The notes: generated by a model from the letters alone, not told the origin. A stretch of DNA of 64,000 nucleotides from JANNSX01 sp041397825 (GCA_041397825.1 JAWKVX010000005.1:496001-560000), one strand, 5' to 3'; counted from the first letter of the stretch, positions 27,301-35,948 are shown. Translations and numbers: made by a program.

Positions 27301-28153
27301 GAGAGCTCTGTCGAAGACGACAGGACGCGATCATATCCATCTCGCTGCCGTCAAGGAGGACGAGAAGATTCGGTTCCGCGATGTCGTGGCCCAGCCGCGG
27401 AAGATCATCTCGGCGCCGACCTGGTCGGGACTCGAGAGCGAGAAGGTCTGCTACAACGCCGGCTATACGAACGTGCACGAGCTCATTCCGTGGCGCACCT
27501 TGAGTGGACGGCAGCAGCTCTACCAGGATCATCTATGGATGCGGGCCTTCGGCGAGGGCTTCTGCGTCTATCGCCCGCCCGTCGATCTGAAAACCATCAA
27601 GGGGGTTCAGGGAATCAAGCCCAACGGCGAGAAGGAGATCGTCCTCAATTTCATCACGCCGCACCAAAAGTGGGGCATCCATTCGACCTACACCGACAAC
27701 CTGCTGATGCTGACGTTGTCGCGCGGTGGGCCGATCGTCTGGTTGTCGGAGAACGATGCCCGCAAGGTCGGCATTGCCGACAACGACTGGGTCGAGGCCT
27801 ACAACGCCAACGGCGCTCTGGTCGCACGCGCGGTAGTCTCCCAGCGGATGAAGGATGGCACGATCTTCATGTATCACGCGCAGGAGAAGATCGTGAACGT
27901 GCCGGGCTCCGAGATGACGGGCCAGCGTGGCGGCATCCACAACTCGGTGACGCGCGCCGTTCTCAAACCGACGCACATGATCGGTGGCTATGCCCAGCTC
28001 GCCTACGGCTTCAACTATTACGGGACCATCGGCACCAATCGCGACGAGTTCGTGGTGGTCCGGAAGGTGAAGACGGTCGACTGGCTCGAGGGTGCTTACA
28101 GCCGCCGGCGCGAGCCTACCGCATCCCGGGCCAAGGCCGACGCGGCCGAGTGA
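24389..28153 (+). CDS. narG: Respiratory nitrate reductase alpha subunit
   Basis: This 1254-residue cytoplasmic-facing catalytic subunit reduces nitrate to nitrite at a Mo-bis-MGD centre. The FS0 iron-sulfur motif with a histidine ligand ('STHGANCTGSCSW' and then 'RGCSRG') is near the N-terminus. The molybdenum aspartate region 'VICPDYSEASKFADIW' followed by 'SVKQGTDAALAMAMGHVI' is intact. The C-terminus carries the molydopterin-binding region ('TGQRGGIHNSVTRA'). Length is normal. The ATG at 24389 was preferred to an upstream in-frame start inside narK. narH follows after 14 bases. There is no Tat signal, as expected for NarG. Confidence 0.98.
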   Translation: MSHFIDRLTYFRKAKEPFSGGHGLTTNEDRRWEDGYRQRWQHDKVVRSTHGANCTGSCSWKIYVKGGIVTWETQQTDYPRTRPDLPNHEPRGCSRGASYSWYLYSGNRVKHPLIRSRLLRHWREARKTLAPVAAWKSIVEDPVKRDDYIQVRGHGGFVRAKWDEVTEIIAAANAYTAKTYGPDRVIGFSPIPAMSMVSYAAGSRYLSLLGGVCMSFYDWYCDLPPASPQTWGEQTDVPESADWYNAGFLILWGSNVPQTRTPDAHFYTEARYRGTKSAVICPDYSEASKFADIWLSVKQGTDAALAMAMGHVILTEYHVRREAKYFRDYVRQYTDMPMLVKLVRQDGKLVPDRLLRASDFDAALGEKNNPDWKTVGFDELSGNVVVPTGSIGFRWGEQGKWNIEEKESGGRATRLRLSLADIKDDVAEVAFPYFGNIANEHFTHTTHASILERRVPVKRLKLAGGETLVATVHDLFMANYGVERGFGGANVAASYDEDVPYTPAWAEKITGVSRDKIIQVAREFATNAEKTNGRSMVIIGAAMNHWYHADMNYRGVINMLVMCGCVGQSGGGWSHYVGQEKLRPQAGWAPLAFALDWGRPPRQQNSTSFFYTHTDQWRYETIDVKEILSPTAPAGLWDGAIIDYNIRSLRMGWLPAYPTLKENSLSIAADAASAGMEPGPYVANALKDGKLSFAWEDPDSPENFPRNLFVWRSNLLGSSGKGHEYFLKHLLGTSHGVLGKDLGEEGRAKPKEVRWHDEAPRGKLDLLVTLDFRMSTTCVYSDIVLPTATWYEKNDLNTSDMHPFIHPLTNAVDPVWEAKSDWEIYKAIAKAFSEVAPEVLGVEKDVVLTPIMHDAPVEIAQPFEPKDWKAGDCEAVPGKTMPGVAVVERDYPNLYKRFTALGPLMEKVGNGIKGIAWKTEHEVESLKALNGVVTSDGPTKGMARIDSDIDAAEVLLMLAPETNGEVAVRSWRALSKTTGRDHIHLAAVKEDEKIRFRDVVAQPRKIISAPTWSGLESEKVCYNAGYTNVHELIPWRTLSGRQQLYQDHLWMRAFGEGFCVYRPPVDLKTIKGVQGIKPNGEKEIVLNFITPHQKWGIHSTYTDNLLMLTLSRGGPIVWLSENDARKVGIADNDWVEAYNANGALVARAVVSQRMKDGTIFMYHAQEKIVNVPGSEMTGQRGGIHNSVTRAVLKPTHMIGGYAQLAYGFNYYGTIGTNRDEFVVVRKVKTVDWLEGAYSRRREPTASRAKADAAE

Positions 28154-28167
28154 TCAGGAGAAGAGAT

Positions 28168-29694
28168 ATGAAGGTTCGTGCTCAGATCGCCATGGTCCTC
28201 AACCTCGACAAGTGCATCGGCTGCCATACCTGCTCGGTTACTTGCAAGAACGTCTGGACCAATCGGGAAGGCATGGAATACGCCTGGTTCAACAACGTCG
28301 AGACGAAGCCCGGCATCGGCTACCCGAAGGAGTGGGAGAACCAGGACCGCTGGAATGGCGGCTGGCGGCGTACGGCCGGCGGCCGCATCGAGCCACGGAT
28401 CGGCAGCAAGTGGCGGGTGCTCGCCAAGATCTTCGCCAATCCGGACATGCCCGAGATCGACGACTACTACGAGCCATTCACGTTCGACTACGAGCACCTG
28501 CAGAAGGCGCCGGAGACCGAGGCCTTCCCGACGGCGCGTCCCCGCTCGCTCATTACCGGCGAGCGCATGGAGAAGATCAAGTGGGGTCCGAACTGGGAGG
28601 AGATCCTGGGCGGGGAGTTTGCGAAACGGTCGGCGGACAAGAACTTCGACGGCGTAGAGAAGGAGATCTACGGCCAGTTCGAGAATACCTTCATGATGTA
28701 TCTGCCGAGGCTTTGCGAGCACTGTCTCAATCCCGCCTGTGTCGCCTCCTGCCCGTCGGGGGCGATCTACAAGCGCGAGGAGGATGGCATCGTCCTCATC
28801 GACCAGGAAAAGTGCCGCGGATGGCGGATGTGCGTCTCCGGCTGCCCTTACAAGAAGATCTACTTCAACTGGTCAAGCGGCAAGAGCGAGAAGTGCATCC
28901 TCTGCTACCCGCGCATCGAGGCGGGCCAACCGACCGTCTGCTCGGAGACCTGCGTCGGTCGTATCCGCTATCTCGGCGTCGTGCTCTATGACGCCGACCG
29001 AATCGAGGCGGCCGCGAGTGCGACGGATGATAAGGCGCTCTACGAGGCCCAGCTCTCCATCTTTCTCGATCCGAGCAATCCGCTGGTGATCGAGCGCGCG
29101 CGAGCCGAGGGCATATCCGACGCGTGGCTCGAAGCCGCGAAGAGATCACCGGTTTGGAAAATGGCGATGGATTGGCGGGTCGCCTTCCCGCTCCATCCGG
29201 AGTATCGGACGCTGCCGATGGTCTGGTATGTCCCGCCGCTCTCGCCGATCACGGCGGCCGCCGAGGCCGGCAAGATGGGCGTCGACGGCGGCATGCCGGA
29301 TGTCCGCTCGCTGCGCATTCCGCTTAAATATCTCGCCAACCTGCTCACGGCGGGCGACGAGCGCCCGATCGCGACAGGCCTCGAGCGCATGCTGGCAATG
29401 CGAGCCTACATGCGGGCAAAGACCGTGGATGGCATCATCGACGAGACGATTGCAAAACGCGTCGGCCTGACGTCAGGCCAGATCGAGGACATGTATCATA
29501 TCATGGCAATCGCCAACTACGAGGACCGGTTCGTCATCCCGACGAGTCACCGCGAGGTGACGCAGGATGCCTACGAGCTCAGAGGTGAATGCGGCTTCAC
29601 CTTCGGTGACGGCTGCATGCCGAGCGACGATCGGGTCAACCTGTTCGGCGGTATCAAGGTGAAGAACGCCAAGCCCCGCATGGGAGCCTACTGA
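28168..29694 (+). CDS. narH: Respiratory nitrate reductase beta subunit
   Basis: This 508-residue electron-transfer subunit has four cysteine groups for one 3Fe-4S and three 4Fe-4S clusters: 'CIGCHTCSVTCKNVW' at the N-terminus, 'CEHCLNPACVASCPSG', 'CRGWRMCVSGCPYKK' (with the tryptophan that marks the 3Fe-4S site) and 'CILCYPRIEAGQPTVCSETC'. The ATG at 28168 is preceded by AGGAGAAG. Its stop overlaps the narJ start (TGATG). Family length is normal. Confidence 0.98.
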   Translation: MKVRAQIAMVLNLDKCIGCHTCSVTCKNVWTNREGMEYAWFNNVETKPGIGYPKEWENQDRWNGGWRRTAGGRIEPRIGSKWRVLAKIFANPDMPEIDDYYEPFTFDYEHLQKAPETEAFPTARPRSLITGERMEKIKWGPNWEEILGGEFAKRSADKNFDGVEKEIYGQFENTFMMYLPRLCEHCLNPACVASCPSGAIYKREEDGIVLIDQEKCRGWRMCVSGCPYKKIYFNWSSGKSEKCILCYPRIEAGQPTVCSETCVGRIRYLGVVLYDADRIEAAASATDDKALYEAQLSIFLDPSNPLVIERARAEGISDAWLEAAKRSPVWKMAMDWRVAFPLHPEYRTLPMVWYVPPLSPITAAAEAGKMGVDGGMPDVRSLRIPLKYLANLLTAGDERPIATGLERMLAMRAYMRAKTVDGIIDETIAKRVGLTSGQIEDMYHIMAIANYEDRFVIPTSHREVTQDAYELRGECGFTFGDGCMPSDDRVNLFGGIKVKNAKPRMGAY

Positions 29695-30443
29695 TGAAAA
29701 CGCTGAAGGTTCTATCCGCGCTCCTCGACTATCCGACGAAAGAGCTTCAGGAGGCTTCCAGCGAGCTGAAGGCGGTGCTCCGGAGCGAGGCTCTGCTTGG
29801 TAGATCTGACCTCGAGGCTCTTTGCGCTCTCATCGACGATATCGCATCGCGCGATATTCTCGACGTTCAGGAGCGCTATGTGCTGCTCTTCGACCGGACC
29901 CGCTCGCTGTCGCTGCATCTCTTCGAGCACGTGCACGGCGAGAGCCGTGATCGCGGCCAGGCGATGGTCGACCTTCTCCAGGTCTATGAGAAAGCGGGGT
30001 GGCAGGCGACGGCCTCCGAGCTGCCGGACTACCTGCCGATGTTCCTCGAATACGCCTCGACACGACCGCCTGTGGAGGCGATGGAGCTTGTCGGTCAGCC
30101 CGGTCATGTGCTGGCCGCACTCCGCGAGCGGCTCGCCCGGCGCCAGTCGCCATACGAGTCGGTCTTTGCGGCTCTGGTCTCGCTGGCGGATGCGAAGCTT
30201 GATGCGGCCGAGCTCAACGCGCTGCGGGCCGAGCCCGATCCGGAGCCCGATGACCTGAAGGCGCTCGACGAGCTGTGGCAGGAGGAGGAGGTCACCTTCG
30301 GACCCGGAGCAGCATCCGATTGCGGCGTCGATTCACTTGCCGCCAAGATCCGGCAGGCCGCACGACCGGCTCCGGGACTCGACCCGCCACGCCGCGGGGG
30401 CCCGGCCACCATCATCACGGCATCGTCAGCTGAACGTTCTTGA
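29694..30443 (+). CDS. narJ: Nitrate reductase molybdenum cofactor assembly chaperone
   Basis: NarJ is a soluble chaperone that holds apo-NarG while molybdenum and iron-sulfur cofactors are inserted. This 249-residue helical protein has the family's core 'ERYVLLFDRTRSLSLHLFEHVHGESRDRGQAM' region and 'LPDYLPMFLEYAS'. It starts within the narH stop and ends 10 bases before narI. The C-terminal 40 residues are low-complexity and variable, which is usual for the family. Confidence 0.96.
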   Translation: MKTLKVLSALLDYPTKELQEASSELKAVLRSEALLGRSDLEALCALIDDIASRDILDVQERYVLLFDRTRSLSLHLFEHVHGESRDRGQAMVDLLQVYEKAGWQATASELPDYLPMFLEYASTRPPVEAMELVGQPGHVLAALRERLARRQSPYESVFAALVSLADAKLDAAELNALRAEPDPEPDDLKALDELWQEEEVTFGPGAASDCGVDSLAAKIRQAARPAPGLDPPRRGGPATIITASSAERS

Positions 30444-30453
30444 GGGGCTTGTC

Positions 30454-31191
30454 ATGCAAGACGCAGTCTTTCACATCCTGTTCGTTTGGTATCCCTATGT
30501 CTGCATTTCGGCCTTCGTGTTCGGCAGCCTGATCCGCTATGATCGCGAGCAGTACACGTGGAAGGCCGGTTCCAGCCAACTGCTGCGCAAGCGGCAACTC
30601 CTTTGGGGTTCCAACCTCTTCCATTTCGGCATCCTATTCCTCTTCCTCGGCCATACGATCGGCTTGCTGACACCGCACGCGGTCTACTCGCTGGTCATCA
30701 CCGCGGAGCACAAGCAGCTGCTTGCCGTCATCGCCGGAGGCATCGCAGGCACCGTCTGCTTCGTGGGCCTGACATTGCTGCTCCATCGGCGGCTTTTCGA
30801 TGCACGGGTCCGTCAGACCTCGACCTACATGGATCTTGCCATTCTGATCATCCTGTGGGTGCAGCTCGTACTGGGGATCGTGACCTTGCCGTTCTCAGTC
30901 GGACACGAGGACGCCTCGGTGATGCTCAGGCTGTCTCATTGGGCGCAGGGCATCGTCACGGTGCAGCCCGTCGATGCGAAGACACTACAGGGGCTCGACT
31001 GGCCCTATCTTGTTCATCTCGTGCTGGGCATGACGATCTTCCTGCTGTTCCCGTTCTCGCGCCTCGTGCACATCTGGTCGGCACCCGTGAAATACGTGAT
31101 CGCTCGCCGCGGCTACCAGGTGGTTCGCACACGGCGGCCGCTCGGTGACACGGCTAGGGCTCGCAGCACATACAGCCAACCAGCGGAGTGA
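30454..31191 (+). CDS. narI: Respiratory nitrate reductase gamma subunit (cytochrome b)
   Basis: This 245-residue, five-helix membrane cytochrome b takes electrons from quinol and passes them to NarH. Heme-ligand histidines sit in 'WGSNLFHFGILFLFLGHTIG' (two His) and 'RLSHWAQGI' with 'YLVHLVLGMTIF'. The ATG at 30454 was chosen over an in-frame ATG at 30337 because it gives the family N-terminus directly before the first helix. The next gene begins within a few bases of its stop. Confidence 0.97.
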   Translation: MQDAVFHILFVWYPYVCISAFVFGSLIRYDREQYTWKAGSSQLLRKRQLLWGSNLFHFGILFLFLGHTIGLLTPHAVYSLVITAEHKQLLAVIAGGIAGTVCFVGLTLLLHRRLFDARVRQTSTYMDLAILIILWVQLVLGIVTLPFSVGHEDASVMLRLSHWAQGIVTVQPVDAKTLQGLDWPYLVHLVLGMTIFLLFPFSRLVHIWSAPVKYVIARRGYQVVRTRRPLGDTARARSTYSQPAE

Positions 31192-31196
31192 GTCTG

Positions 31197-32057
31197 GTGA
31201 CCGCAGCGAATGAAACATCGGCAGTTCGAATCTGTCCGGCAAGACCGAGCCTCACTCAGCATCGGCGACCGATCAGCGTCAACGGCGTCACCGTTCCTCA
31301 CGCGGCTATCGCGCGGGAGGCACAGAACCACCCGGCATCGAAGCCTGTGGATGCGTGGCTCATGGCGGCACGGGCACTGGTCGTGCGCGAGCTGCTGCTG
31401 CAGGAGGCACGCCGGATCGGATTGAACCCGGAGCCGATCACCGACGGGGACGGCTGCCGTGAGAGCGATGACGAGGCTCTGGTACGGGCACTCGTGGCGC
31501 GCGAGATCGTGACGCCCGAGGCAGATGAGGAGACCTGCCGGCGCTATTTCGACCGGAACCGGCAGATGTTTCGCTCATCTCCCCTCTATGCCGTTCGCCA
31601 CATTCTGCTTGCCGCCGACCCGAAGGATGCGGCGGCACGCGGTAGGGCCAGAGACCTCGCCACGTCGATCGTTCGTGAGCTCGACCGTGATGCGTCCAGA
31701 TTCTCCGACCTGGCAGTCGCGCATTCGGCCTGTCCTTCGCGCACGGTCGGCGGCAGCCTCGGTCAGATCAGCCGGGGCGAGACGGTTCCCGAGTTCGAGC
31801 GTGCGCTCGACGCAATGACACCTGGCGCACTTGCACACGAGCCCGTCGAGACCCGCTTCGGGCTTCATGTCGTCTTCCTGGATCAACGGATCGACGGCGA
31901 AGCCTTGCCGTACGAGGCGGTGAAAGCTCGCATCGCGCATTGGCTCGTCGAGCGGGCGCGGCTCACTGCAATCCGGCGTTACATCGCCCTGCTCGCAGGA
32001 CGAGCCGAGATCGTCGGCATCGATCTCGATCCGAGAGAAGGGCCGATGCCCCAATAG
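31197..32057 (+). CDS. PpiC-type (parvulin) peptidyl-prolyl isomerase
   Basis: A protein of about 286 residues with a C-terminal parvulin domain: 'AVRHILLAADPKDAAARGRA', 'FSDLAVAHSACPSRTVGGSLGQISRGETVPEFERAL' and 'ETRFGLHVVFLDQR'. These are the core PpiC/SurA-type motifs. No clear signal peptide is visible, so it may act in the cytoplasm. It follows narI directly; the GTG at 31197 has GGAG eight bases upstream, and a GTG at 31188 overlapping the narI stop is an alternative. Similar isomerase genes occur at the end of some nar operons and may help enzyme maturation, which is inference here. Confidence 0.85.
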   Translation: MTAANETSAVRICPARPSLTQHRRPISVNGVTVPHAAIAREAQNHPASKPVDAWLMAARALVVRELLLQEARRIGLNPEPITDGDGCRESDDEALVRALVAREIVTPEADEETCRRYFDRNRQMFRSSPLYAVRHILLAADPKDAAARGRARDLATSIVRELDRDASRFSDLAVAHSACPSRTVGGSLGQISRGETVPEFERALDAMTPGALAHEPVETRFGLHVVFLDQRIDGEALPYEAVKARIAHWLVERARLTAIRRYIALLAGRAEIVGIDLDPREGPMPQ

Positions 32058-32068
32058 GAGCGTGCTTC

Positions 32069-32428
32069 GTGGACATTGGTGCTCTCATCGGCCGGCTATC
32101 CGTCGAGCAGAACGCGGAAGATGCTTTCACTGCCCTCGGCGACATCATCCTCTATGCCGAGGTGCTGAGAGTCGGCGCGCACTTCGATGAGAGTCCGGCC
32201 ATCTATGTCGCGGGTGCCGTCGCTCGTTTCGCCGACGGCGCCGGGGACTCGGAGTGGACCAGCGCTTTTGCCGCCATGGAAAGGGCAGAGCAGCCGGGTC
32301 AGGCGTTCCTGGTCCAGGCGATCAGATGGGCGCTCGCCCGCGACGCCGCCGTCGACCATGATGAAGAATTTGGCGGTAGAGGTGCCGACGACGCAAGCTC
32401 CTGGCCGCGCCATGGCAACAGCTCGTAG
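32069..32428 (+). CDS. Hypothetical protein in the nar operon
   Basis: This 119-residue acidic, soluble-looking protein starts with GTG at 32069 after a good AGGAG. I do not recognise the family. The visible pattern is amphipathic helix-rich ('AEDAFTALGDIILYAEVLRV', 'AMERAEQPGQAFLVQAIRWALA'), with a hydrophilic tail. It lies 11 bases after the PpiC gene and overlaps the hemerythrin-like gene, so it is probably translated as part of the nar transcript. A role in nitrate reductase maturation or nitrogen-oxide protection is only suggested by position. Confidence 0.6.
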   Translation: MDIGALIGRLSVEQNAEDAFTALGDIILYAEVLRVGAHFDESPAIYVAGAVARFADGAGDSEWTSAFAAMERAEQPGQAFLVQAIRWALARDAAVDHDEEFGGRGADDASSWPRHGNSS

Positions 32429-32978
32429 CTCTGCCAAAGCGATCAACGCCACCGATCTGGAGGCATTTGAGCCGTTGGCGCCCGGCCTCATTGAGCGGCC
32501 CCTGGAATTCATCCTGGCCGAACATTTCCGTGAGCGCATGCTCCTTGCCGCAATGCGCCGCGTCTCTGAGACGCTTGAGCTGACGCGTGAGGCGGCGCAA
32601 GCCACGATTAGATTTCTGACGATCGAACTGCCGGTTCATCATCGGGACGAGGATGAGGACGTCTATCCGCTCTTGAGCGTCCGGGCTCATCCGGAGGACG
32701 CACTCGAGAGCTTACTCGAGCGGCTGGCCGACGATCATCGACGGAGCGAGGGGCTTGCCCGCGAGATCGTCGAGGCCTTGGCCGCCTCGATGTCTGGAGC
32801 GGCTCCGATCGTGAGCCAGCGGGCGGCCCACCTGATGCACATCTTTGCGGCCTCGGAGAATCGCCACCTTGCCATCGAGAACGGCATTGTTCTTGTGCTT
32901 GCACGAAAGCGGCTCAAGGGGACGGATCTCGAGGTGCTGTCGAGAGCCTTCAAGGCGAGACGGGGATTGGACGGCTGA
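32358..32978 (+). CDS. Hemerythrin HHE-domain protein
   Basis: A protein of about 206 residues whose core is an HHE-type helical bundle. Candidate iron ligands are in 'ILAEHFRERM', 'PVHHRDEDEDVYPLL', 'RLADDHRRSEG' and 'AHLMHIFAASENRHLAIENGIV'. Hemerythrin-like proteins bind di-iron, O2 or NO, and some (YtfE/RIC type) repair iron-sulfur clusters after nitrosative damage. Such a role would suit the end of a nitrate reductase operon. The start is uncertain: ATG 32358/32361 overlaps the previous gene by about 70 bases and ATG 32412 by 17; none has a strong ribosome-binding site. Confidence 0.78.
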   Translation: MMKNLAVEVPTTQAPGRAMATARSSAKAINATDLEAFEPLAPGLIERPLEFILAEHFRERMLLAAMRRVSETLELTREAAQATIRFLTIELPVHHRDEDEDVYPLLSVRAHPEDALESLLERLADDHRRSEGLAREIVEALAASMSGAAPIVSQRAAHLMHIFAASENRHLAIENGIVLVLARKRLKGTDLEVLSRAFKARRGLDG

Positions 32979-33076
32979 AGGTGTAGCTATCGGGCGTCAG
33001 TGCCACCCCGAGCGATTCCGTGCCTGGCCGGACGCATCCGATGCCTTGGCGCCTAGCCGGATCTCACATCGACGAA

Positions 33077-33093
33077 GGGCGGGTCAGCCGCCC
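33077..33093. terminator. Possible bidirectional terminator
   Basis: A perfect 6-bp GC stem (GGGCGG / CCGCCC) with a 5-base loop lies 10 bases beyond the ABC ATPase stop, between convergent units. No long T-tract is present, so confidence is modest. Confidence 0.38.
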
Positions 33094-33102
33094 GGAAGCA
33101 TC

Positions 33103-34203
33103 CTAAGCGTCGAGGAGATTGAGGTTTGAATCCTGCCAACTCACGCGAACGTCCGACCGCTCCGGAAATGTGGTCGCCGCCGAAGCGTTGTCTTGTCGGG
33201 CCATCGTGGCCACCACGGGCCTGCCGCCCTCCTTGGTCACGATGTGGACGAGGGTCCGGTCGCCAAGATAGGCAAGCTTGTCGATCGTGCCGACGATGGC
33301 GCGAGCGCCGGCCGGCGAGCCCAGGGGTTGCAGGTGAACGCATTCCGGCCGCAAGGCCAAGGCCACCTTCTGGCCGGCTTCGAAGCGGCGTCCTCGGGCC
33401 TCGACCTCGACGCGGCCAAGAGGAGAGGCGTCGACGATGATACGGTCGCCGGTCTGCGTCTCGATGCGTCCCTCAAAGAAATTCATCAGGCCGATGAAGT
33501 CGGCGACGAACCGCGTGCGGGGGCGTGCATAGAGCTCGACAGGCGGACCCTCCTCGATCACTCGACCGTCCGCCATGACGGCAATGCGATCCGACATCGT
33601 CAGCGCTTCCTCCTGGTCGTGCGTGACGAGGATGAATGTGATGCCGAGGGAGCGCTGCAAATCCCGGAGCTCGATCTGCATGTGCTCTCGGAGCTTCTTG
33701 TCGAGCGCGCCAAGCGGCTCGTCGAGCAGGAGGACCTTTGGTCGGCGAACGAGGGCACGGGCCAGTGCCACACGTTGCCTCTGACCGCCGGAGAGCTCAT
33801 GAGCGGCTCGTTGGCCGTAGCCCCCGAGGCGGATCATGGCCAGCGCCTCGTCAACTCTTCGGGTCAGCTCCGGCTTGTCCAATCGTTCCTTTCTGAGGCC
33901 GAAGGCGATGTTCTGAAACACATTGAGGTGGGGAAAGATAGCGTAGTTCTGAAACACCATGTTCACTGGGCGCCGGTGGGGCGGGACACGGCTCATCGCC
34001 TGTCCGTCGATGTAGATTTCGCCGGAGGTCGCTGTCTCGAAGCCGCCGAGCATCCGAAGCAAGGTGGTCTTGCCGCAACCGGACGGTCCCAGCAGCCCGT
34101 AGAATTCGCCTCTTGCAATATCGAGTGTGACGGAGTCGACGGCCCGGACGCTGCCGAACGATTTCGAGACCGATTGGATCGAGATGAAACTTGGGTCGAT
34201 CAT
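33103..34203 (-). CDS. ABC transporter ATP-binding protein, PotA type
   Basis: This 366-residue ATPase has Walker A 'GPSGCGKTT', Q-loop 'NMVFQNYAIFPHLN', signature 'LSGGQRQRVALARAL', Walker B 'VLLLDEPLGALD' and the switch 'LVTHDQEEALTMSD'. A C-terminal TOBE-like domain follows. It belongs to the polyamine/iron/amine importer (PotA) type. It is the last gene of a potB-potC-potA order on the minus strand, 6 bases after the permease gene. The substrate cannot be told from the ATPase; neighbours suggest a cationic amine such as a betaine. Confidence 0.93.
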   Translation of the reverse strand: MIDPSFISIQSVSKSFGSVRAVDSVTLDIARGEFYGLLGPSGCGKTTLLRMLGGFETATSGEIYIDGQAMSRVPPHRRPVNMVFQNYAIFPHLNVFQNIAFGLRKERLDKPELTRRVDEALAMIRLGGYGQRAAHELSGGQRQRVALARALVRRPKVLLLDEPLGALDKKLREHMQIELRDLQRSLGITFILVTHDQEEALTMSDRIAVMADGRVIEEGPPVELYARPRTRFVADFIGLMNFFEGRIETQTGDRIIVDASPLGRVEVEARGRRFEAGQKVALALRPECVHLQPLGSPAGARAIVGTIDKLAYLGDRTLVHIVTKEGGRPVVATMARQDNASAATTFPERSDVRVSWQDSNLNLLDA

Positions 34204-34209
34204 TGGTCC

Positions 34210-35013
34210 TCAGTCCGTGTTCCCGGTCGAGCCGAGCCCCCGTCGGCGCAGCCGCTCTGCGACGATGACAATTGCGAATGTGGCCAGGAGTATAGCGGAG
34301 CCGAGTGCCAGAACGGCCGGTAGCTTCGCTGGAAAGCGGAGTTGACTGAAGATGTAGAGCGGCAAGGTCGAATCATTGCCTGTCAGGAAGAAGGCGAGCA
34401 GAAACTCGTCGAACGATATCGTGAAGGTCAGCAGAAGGCTCGCCATGACGCCCGGCAGAACAATGGGAAACGTCACGCGCCAGAACGCCATCCAGGGCGT
34501 CTCGCCGAGGTCGAGAGCGGCCTCGGCGAGACTCGGGTCGAGGCCCTCGAAACGCGACATCAACACGAAGAGCGCAAACGGCGTGCAGATCAGTGTGTGC
34601 CCAAAGCCGACCGAGAACAGCGAGAGCCCGATGCCGCTCCGATTGAAAAGGATGAGCAGGGCGATGCCGAGGATGATATAGGGGACGACCAGCGGCAGCG
34701 TGAAGAGGCCCGTCACGAGCGGGGCCCCCGGCAGGCGCTCGCGCCCGAAGAGAGCCAGCACCGCGACCAGGCCCAGAGATGTGCTGGCAAAAGCCACGGG
34801 AACGGCGACGACGAGGCTATTGGCCAGTGCGGTATGCATCCCGGTCTGGGCCGCCATCTCGGACCACCATTGCAGCGTCAGTCCCTTGATCGGCAGTGCG
34901 ACGTAGATGGAGTCGTTGAAGGAGAAGATGGGGAGCAGCAGCACCGGCAGATAGAGGAACGCCAGATAGAGAGTCGTGTAGAGCCTGAGACCTCGGTTGC
35001 CGTGCCTGGTCAT
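34210..35013 (-). CDS. ABC transporter permease, PotC type
   Basis: A 267-residue permease with six predicted membrane helices and the cytoplasmic EAA-type loop ('EAALDLGETPWMAFWRVTFPIVLPG') that docks with the ATPase. The start ATG at 35013 overlaps the stop of the upstream permease by four bases (ATGA), which favours it over 35058. It resembles PotC of spermidine/putrescine importers. Confidence 0.92.
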   Translation of the reverse strand: MTRHGNRGLRLYTTLYLAFLYLPVLLLPIFSFNDSIYVALPIKGLTLQWWSEMAAQTGMHTALANSLVVAVPVAFASTSLGLVAVLALFGRERLPGAPLVTGLFTLPLVVPYIILGIALLILFNRSGIGLSLFSVGFGHTLICTPFALFVLMSRFEGLDPSLAEAALDLGETPWMAFWRVTFPIVLPGVMASLLLTFTISFDEFLLAFFLTGNDSTLPLYIFSQLRFPAKLPAVLALGSAILLATFAIVIVAERLRRRGLGSTGNTD

Positions 35014-35909
35014 GCCACGAGCCTCCTTGCACGGCTTGCAGTCCACAGGAATAGGCAAACCAGGGCTGTCACTACCAGCATGGCCAGGACGGCGATGGCC
35101 GAGCCGAGCGGCCAGTTCTCCAATTGCCCGAATGAGAATTGGATGAGGCTGCCGATCATGATGCCGTTGGGCCCGCCGACCAGCTTCGGCGTCACATAGT
35201 CACCGACGGTGGGAATGAAGACCAGAAGGAAGGCAGAGATCACGCCGGGCATCGACAGGGGCAAGGTCACCCGCAGAAACGTCATGGCCGGACCCTCGCC
35301 GAGATCTTGCGCGGCTTCCAGGAGCGAACGGTCGATTTTCTGCAGCGAGACGAAGATGGGAAGGATCGCGAAGGCCGCCCAAGCATGGGCCAGCGTGACG
35401 ATGACCGCGAACGTGTTGTGCAACAGGAACTCGAGCGGCGCATCGATGAGACCCATGTAGACCAGCGCGGAGTTGATGACGCCATTGAAGCCAAGGATGA
35501 GCTTCCACGCGAACACCCTGAGAAGATAGCTCGTCCAGAACGGCAGCGTGATCAGGATGAGCCACGTCATCTTGTTCCCGCTGACTTCGAAGGCAATGAA
35601 GTAGGCCGCCGGATAGGCCAGCAGAACCGTCAGAGTGGCCACCAGCGCCGCGACTGCGATCGAGCGGGCGAGCACGCGCTGATATTGCGGCCCTTCGAGC
35701 ACGGCCGCGTAGTTCGCGAGGCCCGCATGCCAGCCTTCGGGCGATTCGACCACGAAGCTCTGCCCGACGAGGAGCAGAACCGGCATGAGAAGCCCGGCGA
35801 GCATCAACAGCAACGCCGGCGAGAGCAGCGCATAGCGACCGATGACCGGATGTTGCGGCCAGTGTCGGGTGAGGAGGCCTGTTGCCGGGCCAGTCGCCGT
35901 CGATGCCAC
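35010..35909 (-). CDS. ABC transporter permease, PotB type
   Basis: A 299-residue permease with helices such as 'LLSPALLLMLAGLLMPVLLLVGQSF' and the EAA loop 'EAAQDLGEGPAMTFLRVTLPLSMPG'. The GTG at 35909 is preceded by AGGAAGGGAA, a strong ribosome-binding site. Longer readings run into the divergent promoter and the regulator gene and are not credible. It is the first gene of the minus-strand importer operon, divergent from the GntR regulator and the binding-protein gene. Confidence 0.9.
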   Translation of the reverse strand: MASTATGPATGLLTRHWPQHPVIGRYALLSPALLLMLAGLLMPVLLLVGQSFVVESPEGWHAGLANYAAVLEGPQYQRVLARSIAVAALVATLTVLLAYPAAYFIAFEVSGNKMTWLILITLPFWTSYLLRVFAWKLILGFNGVINSALVYMGLIDAPLEFLLHNTFAVIVTLAHAWAAFAILPIFVSLQKIDRSLLEAAQDLGEGPAMTFLRVTLPLSMPGVISAFLLVFIPTVGDYVTPKLVGGPNGIMIGSLIQFSFGQLENWPLGSAIAVLAMLVVTALVCLFLWTASRARRLVA

Positions 35910-35948
35910 GATGCGGTTCCCTTCCTGTAAGATAGTCGTATTATATGT

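Noticed and set aside
27298..28167. A + strand open frame running through the 3' part of narG into narH
   Set aside because: narG itself covers this region in another frame with full family motifs; only the part from 28168 (narH) is real.
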